Under the pieces are notes generated by a model. The model was not told the origin of the DNA, made no database searches, and saw only the letters and a program-made list of their open reading frames with translations. 64,000 bases of DNA from Desertivirga brevis (GTDB lineage: Bacteria > Bacteroidota > Bacteroidia > Sphingobacteriales > Sphingobacteriaceae): contig NZ_JAFEWF010000006.1 of NCBI RefSeq assembly GCF_017355835.1, positions 1 to 64,000 on the forward strand, given 5' to 3'. Shown piece after piece: positions 9,252-18,726 of this stretch. How positions within the stretch are numbered: the stretch's first letter is position 1; every line of letters begins with the position of its first letter. The translations under genes and the position numbers were made by a program.

Positions 9252-9273
9252 AAAGCGGCACTGGGGCCGCTTT
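9252..9273. terminator. Bidirectional intrinsic terminator
   Basis: AAAGCGGC (9252-9259) and GCCGCTTT (9266-9273) form an 8-bp stem around ACTGGG, with A-runs on the left and T on the right. It serves htpG on the minus strand and the small gene ending at 9195 on the plus strand. Confidence 0.8.
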
Positions 9274-9295
9274 ATTCATTCTATAAAAAGTAATT

Positions 9296-11179
9296 TTATA
9301 TAAGTTCAACACTTCTTTTAACAAAGTCTGTCAGATCAGAACCTGTCAGTAAGCCTTGGGAAAGTAATGCCAGATCAAATGCCTGCTTTGCAAGTTTTTG
9401 CTGCTCCTGCTCATCCGTAGCTGAAACGATACGGGAAATAAGCGGGTGATTTCCATTAACAGCTACTTTATAGTTGTCAGGCAAGCTTCCATAGAAACTC
9501 ATTCCTCCACCCATCTGAGCCATATCTTTCATCCTGCGCATAAATTCGTCTTGTGTGATATGCACAGGCAGTTCTTCAGGACTTAAGCTTTCTATCTCTA
9601 CCTTCATGTTTGGTTTGGAAATAGTGCTTTCGAAGATGGTTTTTACTTTTGTAGTTTGTTCTTCGGTTAATACGTGTGCCGGAGCATCGTCTTTCACGAT
9701 CAGCTTGTCTACTACATCCGAGTCAACCCGTTTTAAAGTCGTTTTCTCCAGTTTTTGCTCAAGGTGACTAATGAAGTGGTTGTCGATAGGCGAGTTCATC
9801 AACAATACATCATAATCCTTTTTATTTGCAGACTGGATAAATGCGTCTTGCTTTGCAGCATCAGGGGTATAAAGATAAACTACAGTGTCGTTTTTATCTG
9901 TTTGAAGTGGCTTTACCTTTTCCTTGTATTCTTCTAGGGTAAAGTGTTCGTTCTTTGTATTGGTTAAAAGGGTGAAGTCTTTTGCTTTTTCATAGAACTT
10001 CTCATCGCTTACAAAACCATATTTTACGAAAAGACCAATGTCCTGCCATTTTTCTTCGTAGGCTTTACGGTCTTTTTTGTATAGTTCTGAAAGTTTATCC
10101 GCAACTTTTTTAGTGATGTAGTTATTGATCTTTTTAACGTTGCTGTCTGCTTGCAGGAAGCTTCTTGAAACGTTCAAAGGAATGTCTGGTGAATCGATAA
10201 CACCATGAAGAAGCATCAGGAATTCAGGCACGATATCTTTTACCTCATCAGTAATGAACACCTGGCGAGAGAATAACTTGATCTTGTTGCGTTGGAAATC
10301 AAAGTCGTTTTTAACCTTAGGGAAGTAAAGGACACCGGTAAGATTGAATGGATAGTCTACATTCAGGTGGATCCAGAATAAAGGGTCTTCGCCGAACGGA
10401 TACAATTCCTTGTAGAATTCTAAATAATCTTCGTCTTTAAGCTCGGAAGGTGCCTTAGTCCAGATTGGGCTAGGGTTGTTGATGATGTTATCAACTTCTA
10501 CAGAAGTATATTTTGGCTTACCTTCTTCATCTTCACCATCGGGCTCTGATTCGGTTTTTGTTCCAAATTTGATCGGAACTGGTAAGAATTTACAGTATTT
10601 TTCAAGGATCTCCTGAAGCTTAAATTTACTTAAGAACTCCTCGGATTCAGCGTTAACATAAAGCGTGATGTCTGTACCTCTTTCTGTGCGGCTTCCGTCG
10701 GTGATTTCAAACTCCGTGCTTCCGTCGCAGATCCAACGTGCTGGTGCAGCACCTTCCTGGTAAGATAAACTATTGATCTCTACTTTGTCTGCAACCATAA
10801 AAGCAGAGTAGAAACCTAATCCGAACTTACCGATCAGTTCGTTCGCATCTTTAGCTTCTTTGAATTTTTCAACGAATTCTGTAGCTCCGGAGAATGCAAT
10901 TTGATTGATGTATTTTTTAATTTCATCAGCTGTCATTCCGATACCTTTATCGGAAATGGTAATGGTCTTTTTCTCTTCATCGAAAGAAACCTCCACCTGT
11001 AAATTGCCCAATTCGCCCTGGTATTGTCCTAATGAAGACAGACGTTTTATTTTCTGTGTTGCATCAACTGCGTTTGAAACCAATTCCCTTAAAAATATCT
11101 CATTATCAGAGTAAAGGAATTTCTTAATTATCGGGAAGATGTTTTCGGTGTGAATCGAAATTGTGCCTTTTTCTTGCAT
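9296..11179 (-). CDS. htpG: Molecular chaperone HtpG (bacterial Hsp90)
   Basis: Cytosolic ATP-dependent chaperone. The start is placed at ATG 11179 (MQEKGTISIHTENIFP), giving 627 residues, the usual length; the open frame extends 18 residues further upstream with no homology. The N-terminal GHKL ATPase domain (about 1-230) has ELVSNAVDA, the DKGIGM box and IGKFGLGFYSAFMV. Middle and C-terminal dimerisation domains follow. A short acidic insert (SEPDGEDEEGKP) lies at the end of the N-domain near the position of the charged linker. It is monocistronic and followed by the terminator at 9252-9273. Confidence 0.97.
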   Translation of the reverse strand: MQEKGTISIHTENIFPIIKKFLYSDNEIFLRELVSNAVDATQKIKRLSSLGQYQGELGNLQVEVSFDEEKKTITISDKGIGMTADEIKKYINQIAFSGATEFVEKFKEAKDANELIGKFGLGFYSAFMVADKVEINSLSYQEGAAPARWICDGSTEFEITDGSRTERGTDITLYVNAESEEFLSKFKLQEILEKYCKFLPVPIKFGTKTESEPDGEDEEGKPKYTSVEVDNIINNPSPIWTKAPSELKDEDYLEFYKELYPFGEDPLFWIHLNVDYPFNLTGVLYFPKVKNDFDFQRNKIKLFSRQVFITDEVKDIVPEFLMLLHGVIDSPDIPLNVSRSFLQADSNVKKINNYITKKVADKLSELYKKDRKAYEEKWQDIGLFVKYGFVSDEKFYEKAKDFTLLTNTKNEHFTLEEYKEKVKPLQTDKNDTVVYLYTPDAAKQDAFIQSANKKDYDVLLMNSPIDNHFISHLEQKLEKTTLKRVDSDVVDKLIVKDDAPAHVLTEEQTTKVKTIFESTISKPNMKVEIESLSPEELPVHITQDEFMRRMKDMAQMGGGMSFYGSLPDNYKVAVNGNHPLISRIVSATDEQEQQKLAKQAFDLALLSQGLLTGSDLTDFVKRSVELI

Positions 11180-11353
11180 AGTTGTACTGCGATTAGATCT
11201 TATTTCGTCCTGTTTCCTCAACTGGTGTTCCAAACGTAATCAGATTGTCAAATTGGCAGAAAGGAATTCAATTAATTAAGTCAGGGATCTCGGAACCTGT
11301 CGAAGCTTCTTCTGTTTTTCGGCACGCATTTGTGTTCAGTGACGAAGATCAAA

Positions 11354-11383
11354 TTGCATTTCAAATCTAAGTTTATACATTTG
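11354..11383 (+). promoter_or_regulatory. Bacteroidota-type promoter of the riboswitch-btuB transcript
   Basis: TTG at 11354-11356 (-33 element), a 19-nt spacer, then TACATTTG at 11376-11383, matching the Bacteroidota consensus TAnnTTTG for the -7 element. The predicted start of transcription falls just before the cobalamin riboswitch. Confidence 0.65.
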
Positions 11384-11390
11384 CGCCCAA

Positions 11391-11551
11391 TTTAGGTCCC
11401 CGGTCATGCCGACCGGGGTTAAAAGGGAACTGGGGTGAGAATCCCCGACAGTCCCGCTGCTGTGTTCTCCATAAAACGGAATTCATTCTAGAGCCACTGT
11501 TACAAAAATGGGAAGGCGAATTTCCGGGAGTAAGTCAGAAGACCTGCCTAA
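11391..11551 (+). promoter_or_regulatory. Cobalamin (B12) riboswitch
   Basis: The conserved pieces are in order: a GC-rich hairpin (CCCCGGTC...GACCGGGG), the GGTGAGAATCCCCGACAG block (about 11434-11451), CCGCTGCTGT, GCCACTG, GGGAAGG, and the B12 box AGTAAGTCAGAAGACCTGCC (11529-11548). It lies about 90 nt upstream of the btuB start, so high cobalamin should repress the receptor. Candidate expression-platform pairing involves the segment 11565-11585; I cannot resolve the exact switching helix. Confidence 0.95.
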
Positions 11552-11652
11552 ATAATATAATATTCAGGGCTTTCGGGGATTGAAGCTATGAGTGATGGTA
11601 CCCTTCGTGTATTCTCATTTGTATTTATTTACCTCCTATGCTCGTCACATGT

Positions 11653-13554
11653 ATGAAGAGTAAAAAAATTGTAGTTGCTGCCGGCCTGGGGCTTGCACAA
11701 CTCGCGCTATCAGTGCGCGCTTCAGCACAACGGGATTCATTACTGAAAGAGGTAGTTGTTACAGCTACGAAACTAGATCAGAAGCAATCTCAAACTGGAA
11801 AGGTAATCTCTGTTATTACGGCGGAGGTTTTAGGAAGAAGTCTGGGTAAGACCCTTCCGCAGGTTCTGAGTGAACAGGCCAGCGTTCTTATTCCCGGAGC
11901 ACAGGGTAATTATGGAAAAGATAAGACATTATTTCTGAGAGGCGCAGGAACTGCTTACACACCAATCTTAATTGATGGGCTCCAGGTGAATGACCCTTCT
12001 GCTATCGGCGCAACTTTCGATCTCAGACTACTACCGGTAGAGCAAATTGAAAGAATTGAAATTTTAAGAGGGGGACAATCTACACTTTACGGTTCGGATG
12101 CGGTTGCCGGTATCATTAATATTATTACTAAAAAGGGTGGCTCCAGTCCTTTAAATGCTACAGTTACGGCAAGTTGCGGGAGTTTTGGTACCTACAGAGG
12201 AGCTGTCGCTCTTTCTGGCGCAAGCAGCAAGCTTTCTTATAATCTGAACTATTCGCACCTGCAGTCTGATGGTATCTCGGAGGCAAAAGAGGTTGGAGGT
12301 CTGCCTTTTGATTCAGACCGGTTCATACAGGATGGGGTTAACGCCTCTGTAGGCTATAATCTTAATGAGAAGTTCTTTTTCCGTCCGTTTTTTCAATACC
12401 AATATTTCGATTCACAGTACGATAGCGGCGCATTTAGTGATGTTGACGCTTCAGGTATTCATAACGTGGCTTATACTCACTTCCTTTCTACCGGGTTGAG
12501 TTCCACTTTCAAGTCTGGCTCGTCGAAAGTCACTTTGAACTATAATTTCTCCAACACAGACCGTGTCTATAAAAGCTCTTTCCCGGGGACTTACGAAGGC
12601 AATATGCATTTGGCCGACTTGTTTTTGAATCAGAGACTAAGCTCCAAAGTTCAGCTTTTGGCAGGAGTAGAAAACCGGTTCACACGGGTATTTCAGTCAG
12701 GTGCAGAAAAGGAAAGACCTGAAGCTAATCTGATCAGTGCCTATGGCTCTCTTTCTGTAAATAGCCTTGCTGATCACTTGGATCTGGAACTGGGAGGGAG
12801 AGCAAATAATCACAGTGAGTATGGAGCAAATTATACCTATTCGGTAACGCCTTCTGTCAACTTCTTTGATAATAAGCTGCGTTTATTTGGTACGATCAGT
12901 ACAGCATTTAAGGCTCCTACCTTAACTGAGCTATATGGAGCCTTTGGCGCAAATAAAAATCTTAAACCTCAAAAAGCCGACAATTATGAAGCAGGTTTTT
13001 CTATAAAGCCTGCTACACGGTTCGAACTACGTGTTACAGGGTATGAACGTTACCTGAAGGATGCTATCGTATTTGGTGCTGCCGGATATGAGAATATTGC
13101 TATCGAAGACACGTGGGGAGCCGAGATTGAACCTACTTTCACCAGCAGATATGTCGATGTTAAAGGTTTTTATGCTTTTTTGAAAGGGAAGAGCTTTACA
13201 AGAACGGAGACCGGGGAGAAGGTACTTATCTCGGAGGATCTGTTAAGAAGACCAAAGCATTCCGCTGGTGTATTTATAGGATTGAAGCCTTCTCAAAAGA
13301 TCTATACGAGCATCAACTTCAGGAATTATGGAAGAAGGGCAGATGCTTATTTTGATGATCAAACCTTCAATACTATTTCACTGCGGCAAAAGGCTTACCA
13401 GTTACTTGACTTGTATGGCGAATACAAGTACTCTTCAAAATTCAAACTTTTCCTAAACGTGAATAATGTACTGGATGAGGACTATCAGGAGGTAGCTGGT
13501 TATTCTACCATGGGAACGAATTTTATGTTCGGCCTCAATTACATAATAAAATAA
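11653..13554 (+). CDS. btuB: TonB-dependent vitamin B12 receptor BtuB
   Basis: 633 residues from ATG 11653, chosen because MKSKKIVVAAGLGLAQLAL is a textbook signal peptide; ATG 11638 is an in-frame alternative. After the signal (cleavage near SAQ) comes a TonB-box-like EVVVTATK and a plug domain (about 35-160, with FLRGAGTAYTPILIDGLQV and RIEILRGGQSTLYGSDAVAG). A 22-strand-type barrel follows, with NVNNVLDEDYQEVAGY near the end. The cobalamin riboswitch directly upstream makes the B12 substrate secure. A terminator follows at 13604. Confidence 0.94.
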   Translation: MKSKKIVVAAGLGLAQLALSVRASAQRDSLLKEVVVTATKLDQKQSQTGKVISVITAEVLGRSLGKTLPQVLSEQASVLIPGAQGNYGKDKTLFLRGAGTAYTPILIDGLQVNDPSAIGATFDLRLLPVEQIERIEILRGGQSTLYGSDAVAGIINIITKKGGSSPLNATVTASCGSFGTYRGAVALSGASSKLSYNLNYSHLQSDGISEAKEVGGLPFDSDRFIQDGVNASVGYNLNEKFFFRPFFQYQYFDSQYDSGAFSDVDASGIHNVAYTHFLSTGLSSTFKSGSSKVTLNYNFSNTDRVYKSSFPGTYEGNMHLADLFLNQRLSSKVQLLAGVENRFTRVFQSGAEKERPEANLISAYGSLSVNSLADHLDLELGGRANNHSEYGANYTYSVTPSVNFFDNKLRLFGTISTAFKAPTLTELYGAFGANKNLKPQKADNYEAGFSIKPATRFELRVTGYERYLKDAIVFGAAGYENIAIEDTWGAEIEPTFTSRYVDVKGFYAFLKGKSFTRTETGEKVLISEDLLRRPKHSAGVFIGLKPSQKIYTSINFRNYGRRADAYFDDQTFNTISLRQKAYQLLDLYGEYKYSSKFKLFLNVNNVLDEDYQEVAGYSTMGTNFMFGLNYIIK

Positions 13555-13603
13555 ATAGACTCCAGGGCAGGGCAACCTAATCCATCTGCAAAACTACTGT
13601 AAA

Positions 13604-13635
13604 ACGAATCGTCCACAGGGCGATTCGTTTTTTTC
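13604..13635 (+). terminator. Intrinsic terminator of btuB
   Basis: ACGAATCG (13604-13611), 9-nt loop, CGATTCGT (13621-13628), then a T-run. Perfect 8-bp stem just downstream of btuB. Confidence 0.9.
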
Positions 13636-13731
13636 TTTCAGGAACATCACACTTCAGTCCTTTGGCCTAATAATTGTATTTTCTTTTGAGACGAGGTACA
13701 AAACCTCTTTTATCTCGAAAAACTACGCTCT

Positions 13732-13884
13732 ATGGTATTTAATGCGAAAAAAAATTTCCGGCTCAGGGAGGAGCAGGAAATTGTCAATGAGAAAGAAGTA
13801 ATAGACAATCATAACGAAGATTTAGAATCAGGCGAACCCGATTATTATTCATTTTGGGACGATACCAATGAGAATGATGATTAA
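13732..13884 (+). CDS. Possible small acidic protein
   Basis: A 50-codon frame: a basic N-terminus (MVFNAKKNFRLREEQE) followed by a strongly acidic C-terminal half with aromatic residues (PDYYSFWDDTNEND). It lies in a 450-bp space between the btuB terminator and the next gene. The charge pattern and the lack of any other gene make it a candidate, but no family or clear ribosome site is evident. The remainder of the gap (13890-14000) holds only weak dyads. Confidence 0.35.
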   Translation: MVFNAKKNFRLREEQEIVNEKEVIDNHNEDLESGEPDYYSFWDDTNENDD

Positions 13885-14001
13885 CTGTGCGTGTTCAATA
13901 GCTGAAGTATCATAGCATGAAAGATACACGCAGTTTAAATTATCCAAACCTATTGGCACAACAATTGGTTATCCCTAATAAATCATCTAACTATAAAAAA
14001 T

Positions 14002-14247
14002 ATGGCAACTAATTTCAATCCAGAGCACTCAGAAGGGCCAGTGGCCAGAATGATCGAAGAGCAAACAGCAAAGCTTCCATCTGATTTATTTTTATGGACT
14101 GCAGGTGCAGCAATTGCAGCTTCATTAGTTTTGCAGGTTGTTGGCAGAAAACCTAAAAGTTTATTTGTTGGCCAATGGGTAGCACCATTCTTGTTACTGG
14201 GCTTATATAACAAACTTGTAAAACTTGAAGGCCACGAAGGCGCTTAG
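14002..14247 (+). CDS. Small membrane protein, function unknown
   Basis: 81 residues with two hydrophobic segments (about 28-46, LFLWTAGAAIAASLVLQVV, and 56-70, GQWVAPFLLLGLYNKL) separated by a basic loop (GRKPKS). The N-terminus is polar, which suggests a helical hairpin in the inner membrane. It is its own transcription unit, with an excellent terminator 10 bp downstream. No known function. Confidence 0.7.
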   Translation: MATNFNPEHSEGPVARMIEEQTAKLPSDLFLWTAGAAIAASLVLQVVGRKPKSLFVGQWVAPFLLLGLYNKLVKLEGHEGA

Positions 14248-14257
14248 TTTTAAAATA

Positions 14258-14290
14258 AATAATCCGGACCTGGTGTCCGGATTATTTATT
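14258..14290 (+). terminator. Strong intrinsic terminator
   Basis: Perfect 12-bp stem AATAATCCGGAC / GTCCGGATTATT (14258-14269 and 14275-14286) with a CTGGT loop, then T-rich sequence. Confidence 0.9.
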
Positions 14291-14341
14291 TATAAGATGT
14301 TCTATTTTATCTTCCCTTATACCTTTAAGTAAATCATGCAC

Positions 14342-16636
14342 CTAGGTTACTATCCTCAGTTTGGCAAATTTCAATAATAGCTGCTTATTGCCCAATCCCT
14401 GAAAAAATATCGTTGCTTTAATATCTGGTCTTGAGCCTTCAAGGCTTATAACCTTTCCAAATCCAAAGCGTTCGTGTTCTACTTCCATACCTACTTGTAA
14501 ATTACTGGTGTCTGATGGCGTGAATCCTTCTGAAGGAACGTGTGCTTTGGGAAGAATTGCAGTAGTTTTCGGTGGAGCGGTAGCTGGTTTTGGTTTAGAG
14601 AATACGTCTTTAGTACCAGTAGAAGGCTGTCTGCTCCAGGCAGAACGCTCTCCGTCAAAAAATGGATTTTCAGCAGATGCTTTTTGCTGCTGTTTAAAGT
14701 CAAGTTCCAGGAACCTTGCATCAATCTCATCAATAAACCTGCTGGGTTCACAGCTGGTTAAATTTCCCCAGCGATAACGTGAAGTTGCATAAGAAATAGT
14801 AAGCTTTTTCTCAGCACGGGTTATGGCAACATAGAATAAGCGTCGTTCTTCCTCCAGGTCCGACCTTGAGTTAAGCGACATCTGGGATGGGAAGAGATTT
14901 TCTTCCAATCCTACGATATATACATGCGGAAACTCTAGTCCCTTGGAGGAGTGGATCGTCATTAGGCTCACCGTATCAGCATTAGGATCCTTGTCGTTAT
15001 CATCGTTGGTTAAAAGGGCAACATCCTGCATAAAGACATCTAATCCTCTTTCCTCAATGTCTTCGCGTTCGCTGAACTCTTTAATACCGTTCAGTAACTC
15101 CTGAATATTCTCGTAACGGTTTAAGCCTTCAACCGATTTGTCTTCATAAAGGTCTTTTAGCAATCCTGAATGCTGCGAAATATGTAAGGCTGCATCGTAA
15201 GCTGAATTGTTCTTAGCGAGCACCTGGAAACTTTGGATAAGGGTTCCGAAGTTTGCTACAGCAGTGGCGCTTCTTGGCTCGAGGTATTGCTGCGCATTAA
15301 CTACAACTTCCCAAAGGGTAACATTATTTTTATCTGCCGCTACAATGATCCTGTCTACTGTTGTATCTCCAATCCCGCGTTTAGGATAGTTGATTACCCT
15401 TTTAAGCGCCTCTTCATCATTAGGATTAAATGTAAGTCTGAAGTAGGCAATAAGGTCCTTGATCTCCTTCCGCTGGTAGAAGGAAAGTCCACCGTATATT
15501 TTGTAGGGAATATTAAGCTTTCTCAAGGCCTCCTCCATTGCTCTTGACTGAGCATTGGTACGGTAAAGGATAGCGAAGCTCTTATACTTGAGGCCTTTTA
15601 AAGAACGCTCCTGCATTATACTTTCAGCAACGATCTTTCCTTCTTCATTATCGCTAAATGCACGGGCAATCTTGATACGGTCGCCTTCCTCGTTTTCAGA
15701 GAATACATCCTTTTTCAGCTGATTGGTGTTATTCGCAATAATGCTATTGGCAACGTTTACTATGTTTTGAGTAGAGCGGTAATTCTGCTCCAATTTAAAC
15801 ACTTTCAGATCTGGATAGTCCTTCTCAAAATTAAGGATGTTCTGGATATTGGCACCACGGAAGGCATAGATACTTTGAGCATCATCACCCACCACACAAA
15901 TGTTTTCTGTAATGGCTGCGAGCTTTTTTACAATCAGATACTGGGAAAAGTTGGTATCCTGATACTCATCCACCATCAGGTACTTGAACTTGTTCTGATA
16001 CTTGTACAAGACATCCGGGTGTTCACGAAGCAATACATTGGTTTTGAAAAGAAGGTCATCGAAATCCATTGCACCAGCTTTAAAACAGCGTTGAGTATAG
16101 GTAAGGTATATCTCACCTAGTTTGCCTCTGCCCGATGAAAAGTCCTCGGCCTGGATATGCTCATTCTTCATGTATTCGGCAGGAGAGATGAGGTTATTTT
16201 TTGCAGAAGATATGCGTCCGTAAACGAAATTTGCATTATATAACTTGTCGTCCAGCTGATACTCTTTCAAAATCGCCCTTAAAAGGCTTTTGCTATCATC
16301 CGTATCGTAGATGGTGAAGTTGGAAGGGTAGCCAATTTTTTCAGCTTCCACTCTCAAGATCTTTGCAAAGACAGAGTGGAACGTACCCATCCATATATTT
16401 TTTGCCTCGGGACCAACCACACTGGTGATCCTTTCCCTCATTTCCTTCGCCGCCTTATTGGTAAAGGTAAGTACGAGGATGTTGAAAGGGTCAACTCCCG
16501 ATTTAATTAAGTGCGCAACACGATAGGTAATGACCCGCGTTTTCCCTGAACCTGCACCTGCTACAATCATTACCGGGCCCTTGATCTGCTCAACCGCGGC
16601 CCTTTGTGAAGGATTTAAACCTTTTAAATAATCCAA
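14342..16636 (-). CDS. ATP-dependent DNA helicase, UvrD/PcrA type
   Basis: Superfamily 1A 3'-5' helicase acting in repair and replication restart. Walker A is GAGSGKTRV near the N-terminus; Walker B is YLMVDEYQDTN; later motifs include GDDAQSIYAFRGA, LEQNYRST and SLMTIHSSKGLEFPHV. The C-terminus keeps the PcrA/UvrD tail (VGMEVEHERFGFGKVISLEG). I place the start at the TTG at 16636, preceded by AAGGAG five bases upstream. It gives a protein beginning at DYLKGLNPSQRAAVEQ, where homologues begin. An ATG at 16717 would add 27 residues without homology. Length is about 764 residues. Confidence 0.93.
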   Translation of the reverse strand: MDYLKGLNPSQRAAVEQIKGPVMIVAGAGSGKTRVITYRVAHLIKSGVDPFNILVLTFTNKAAKEMRERITSVVGPEAKNIWMGTFHSVFAKILRVEAEKIGYPSNFTIYDTDDSKSLLRAILKEYQLDDKLYNANFVYGRISSAKNNLISPAEYMKNEHIQAEDFSSGRGKLGEIYLTYTQRCFKAGAMDFDDLLFKTNVLLREHPDVLYKYQNKFKYLMVDEYQDTNFSQYLIVKKLAAITENICVVGDDAQSIYAFRGANIQNILNFEKDYPDLKVFKLEQNYRSTQNIVNVANSIIANNTNQLKKDVFSENEEGDRIKIARAFSDNEEGKIVAESIMQERSLKGLKYKSFAILYRTNAQSRAMEEALRKLNIPYKIYGGLSFYQRKEIKDLIAYFRLTFNPNDEEALKRVINYPKRGIGDTTVDRIIVAADKNNVTLWEVVVNAQQYLEPRSATAVANFGTLIQSFQVLAKNNSAYDAALHISQHSGLLKDLYEDKSVEGLNRYENIQELLNGIKEFSEREDIEERGLDVFMQDVALLTNDDNDKDPNADTVSLMTIHSSKGLEFPHVYIVGLEENLFPSQMSLNSRSDLEEERRLFYVAITRAEKKLTISYATSRYRWGNLTSCEPSRFIDEIDARFLELDFKQQQKASAENPFFDGERSAWSRQPSTGTKDVFSKPKPATAPPKTTAILPKAHVPSEGFTPSDTSNLQVGMEVEHERFGFGKVISLEGSRPDIKATIFFQGLGNKQLLLKFAKLRIVT

Positions 16637-16849
16637 ACCTGCTCCTTTTTTGAAGGGTGCTAAATTAAGGAATGAACGCCATTTATCCTGATAAAAAGAG
16701 CGCTTGTTTTTAAACACCTTATCAGCAGAACTGAAGGCTGCACGCTGCTGCTATGAAGGACTTGGAGGTGTGACTTAAGTTAAATACTTTTAGCACGCTG
16801 GACCTTATATTGCGCTTGGCTTAAATTTTGCGCTGTAAGATTAAAAGAA

Positions 16850-18298
16850 ATGCTTATGATCAAATATATAACTTATGTGTGTTTGGCCGCAACAGTCGGC
16901 CTGTTCGACATGTGCGCTGTAAATCCCGTTACGGGAAAAAAGCAAATTGTGCTTATGTCTGAAGAGCAGGAGCTTGCTATGGGAAAAGATGCTGATCCTC
17001 AGATCTTGCAGGAGTACGGCTTATATGAAAATAAGGAGCTTCAGGATTTTATCAATCAGAAAGGGAAGGCGATGGCTGCTGTCTCTCATCGCCCCAATAT
17101 CCAGTATAACTTCCGTATCGTCGATTCTGATATCCTTAATGCTTTCGCCATTCCTGGGGGCTATGTCTATTTCACAAGAGGTATAATGGCACATTTCAAT
17201 GACGAAGCTCAATTTGCGGGGGTACTTGGTCACGAGATCGGACATATTACAGCCCGGCATTCGGTTATACAACAGAGAAATGCTACACTTAGTCAGGTAG
17301 GACTGATCGCTGGTATGATAATCGCGCCTCAATTGGGCGACTTTGCTCAAACGGCCTCTCAAGGGTTGAGCTTATTGTTCTTGAAATTTGGCAGGGATGA
17401 CGAACGCCAGGCCGATGATCTGGGAGTAGAGTATTCATCCAAGATAGGGTATGATGCTGAACATATGGCTGGATTTTTCAATACTCTAGACCGTCAATCA
17501 AAGCAAGGTTCGGGAGAAGCACTACCAGAGTTTTTATCAACTCACCCAAATCCTGCCGGGAGAAATGCGGCAGTTGCAAAGGCAGCAAAGGAATGGAAAT
17601 CCAAACTTGGCCTAAGCAATCCACAGGTGAACAGAAACGCTTATCTGAAAAGACTGGAGGGACTTATCTATGGTGAAGATCCACGACAAGGCTTTGTAGA
17701 AAGCAATGTATTCTATCATCCCCAGTTGAAATTCAAGTTTGGTATACCAGCTGGCTGGGCTACTCAAAACTCCCCTTCCAGGTTCCAGATGGCTCCTAAA
17801 GACGGTGGTGCTTTAATGATATTAATGCTGGCTCCGGGTAAAACACTACAGGAAGCGGCTGCGAATGTGCTTAAGCAATACAATTTAACAACAGTTGATA
17901 GCCGTGAGACCACTGTAAACTCTTTGCCAGCCTATGCGCTGGTTGCTGATCAAAGGCAAGAACAGGGTAATACACTGCGAACCTTATCTTACCTGATCCA
18001 GTACGGTGATACTATTTATCATCTTATCGGCGTTACCTCTGCAGCCGACTTTAATAATCGTGTTAACCTCTTTACTTCTACGATGCAAAGTTTCAGTAAA
18101 CTAACTGATCCGGCAAAGTTGAACAAGAAACCGGAACGCGTGCATGTGAAGACATTGAGTCAGGCTACTACTTTTGAACAAGCTCTAAAAACCTACAATG
18201 TACCAGCAAAGCGCTATCAGGAGTTAGCCATATTGAACGGTATGGAGCTTAAAGATCGCTTGGAAAAAGGAACACTTATTAAAGTAGTAGGCGAGTAA
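16850..18298 (+). CDS. M48 family zinc metalloprotease, probable lipoprotein
   Basis: 482 residues (ATG 16856 is an alternative start). A hydrophobic N-terminus ends in a Cys followed by AVNPVTGKKQ, typical of this family's lipoproteins, though the lipobox (FDMC) is unusual. The M48 core is complete: HEIGH (about residue 127) and the third ligand in DDERQADDLG. The C-terminal half carries a lipid-binding-like or PsbP-like region and a final LysM-like segment (KTYNVPAKRYQELAILNG). It probably works in envelope protein quality control, as BepA-type proteases do. The next gene is 17 bp downstream. Confidence 0.88.
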   Translation: MLMIKYITYVCLAATVGLFDMCAVNPVTGKKQIVLMSEEQELAMGKDADPQILQEYGLYENKELQDFINQKGKAMAAVSHRPNIQYNFRIVDSDILNAFAIPGGYVYFTRGIMAHFNDEAQFAGVLGHEIGHITARHSVIQQRNATLSQVGLIAGMIIAPQLGDFAQTASQGLSLLFLKFGRDDERQADDLGVEYSSKIGYDAEHMAGFFNTLDRQSKQGSGEALPEFLSTHPNPAGRNAAVAKAAKEWKSKLGLSNPQVNRNAYLKRLEGLIYGEDPRQGFVESNVFYHPQLKFKFGIPAGWATQNSPSRFQMAPKDGGALMILMLAPGKTLQEAAANVLKQYNLTTVDSRETTVNSLPAYALVADQRQEQGNTLRTLSYLIQYGDTIYHLIGVTSAADFNNRVNLFTSTMQSFSKLTDPAKLNKKPERVHVKTLSQATTFEQALKTYNVPAKRYQELAILNGMELKDRLEKGTLIKVVGE

Positions 18299-18315
18299 TT
18301 TTCAATACAAAGAGA

Positions 18316-18723
18316 ATGCAGAGAGTTAGCACCTTCCTTATGTTTAGCGGCGATATGTGTGGAAAAGCAAAGGAAGCAATAGATCTATATACATCGTTAA
18401 TTGCCGGTTCTGAAATTAAAAGTATTGAATACTTTGAAGCTGATGAAGGCGGCGGAAACGAAGGCGATGTGAAGCATGCAGTATTTACATTGGGAGGCCA
18501 GGAGTACCTGGCCTTCGATAGTGCTATGGGGCACAAGTTTTCCTTTACGCCCTCCATTTCTATCTATGTATCCTGCGAGACAGAGGAAGAGTTGGATAGA
18601 CTATTCAAGGGCCTTTCTCAGGATGGCGCCATCATGATGCCCCCAGATAATTATGGATTTAGCAGAAAGTTTACCTGGATAGCAGATAAATACGGTGTCT
18701 CCTGGCAATTGAACCTTGCCTAA
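18316..18723 (+). CDS. VOC family (PhnB-like) protein
   Basis: 135 residues of the vicinal-oxygen-chelate fold. It resembles the PhnB/3-demethylubiquinone methyltransferase-like group: MFSGDMCGKAKEAIDLYTSL at the start and KFTWIADKYGVSWQLNL at the end. The enzymatic activity of this group is generally unknown. It follows the M48 protease by 17 bp, likely on one transcript, and converges on the AlbA_2 gene with three bases between them. Confidence 0.82.
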   Translation: MQRVSTFLMFSGDMCGKAKEAIDLYTSLIAGSEIKSIEYFEADEGGGNEGDVKHAVFTLGGQEYLAFDSAMGHKFSFTPSISIYVSCETEEELDRLFKGLSQDGAIMMPPDNYGFSRKFTWIADKYGVSWQLNLA

Positions 18724-18726
18724 GTT

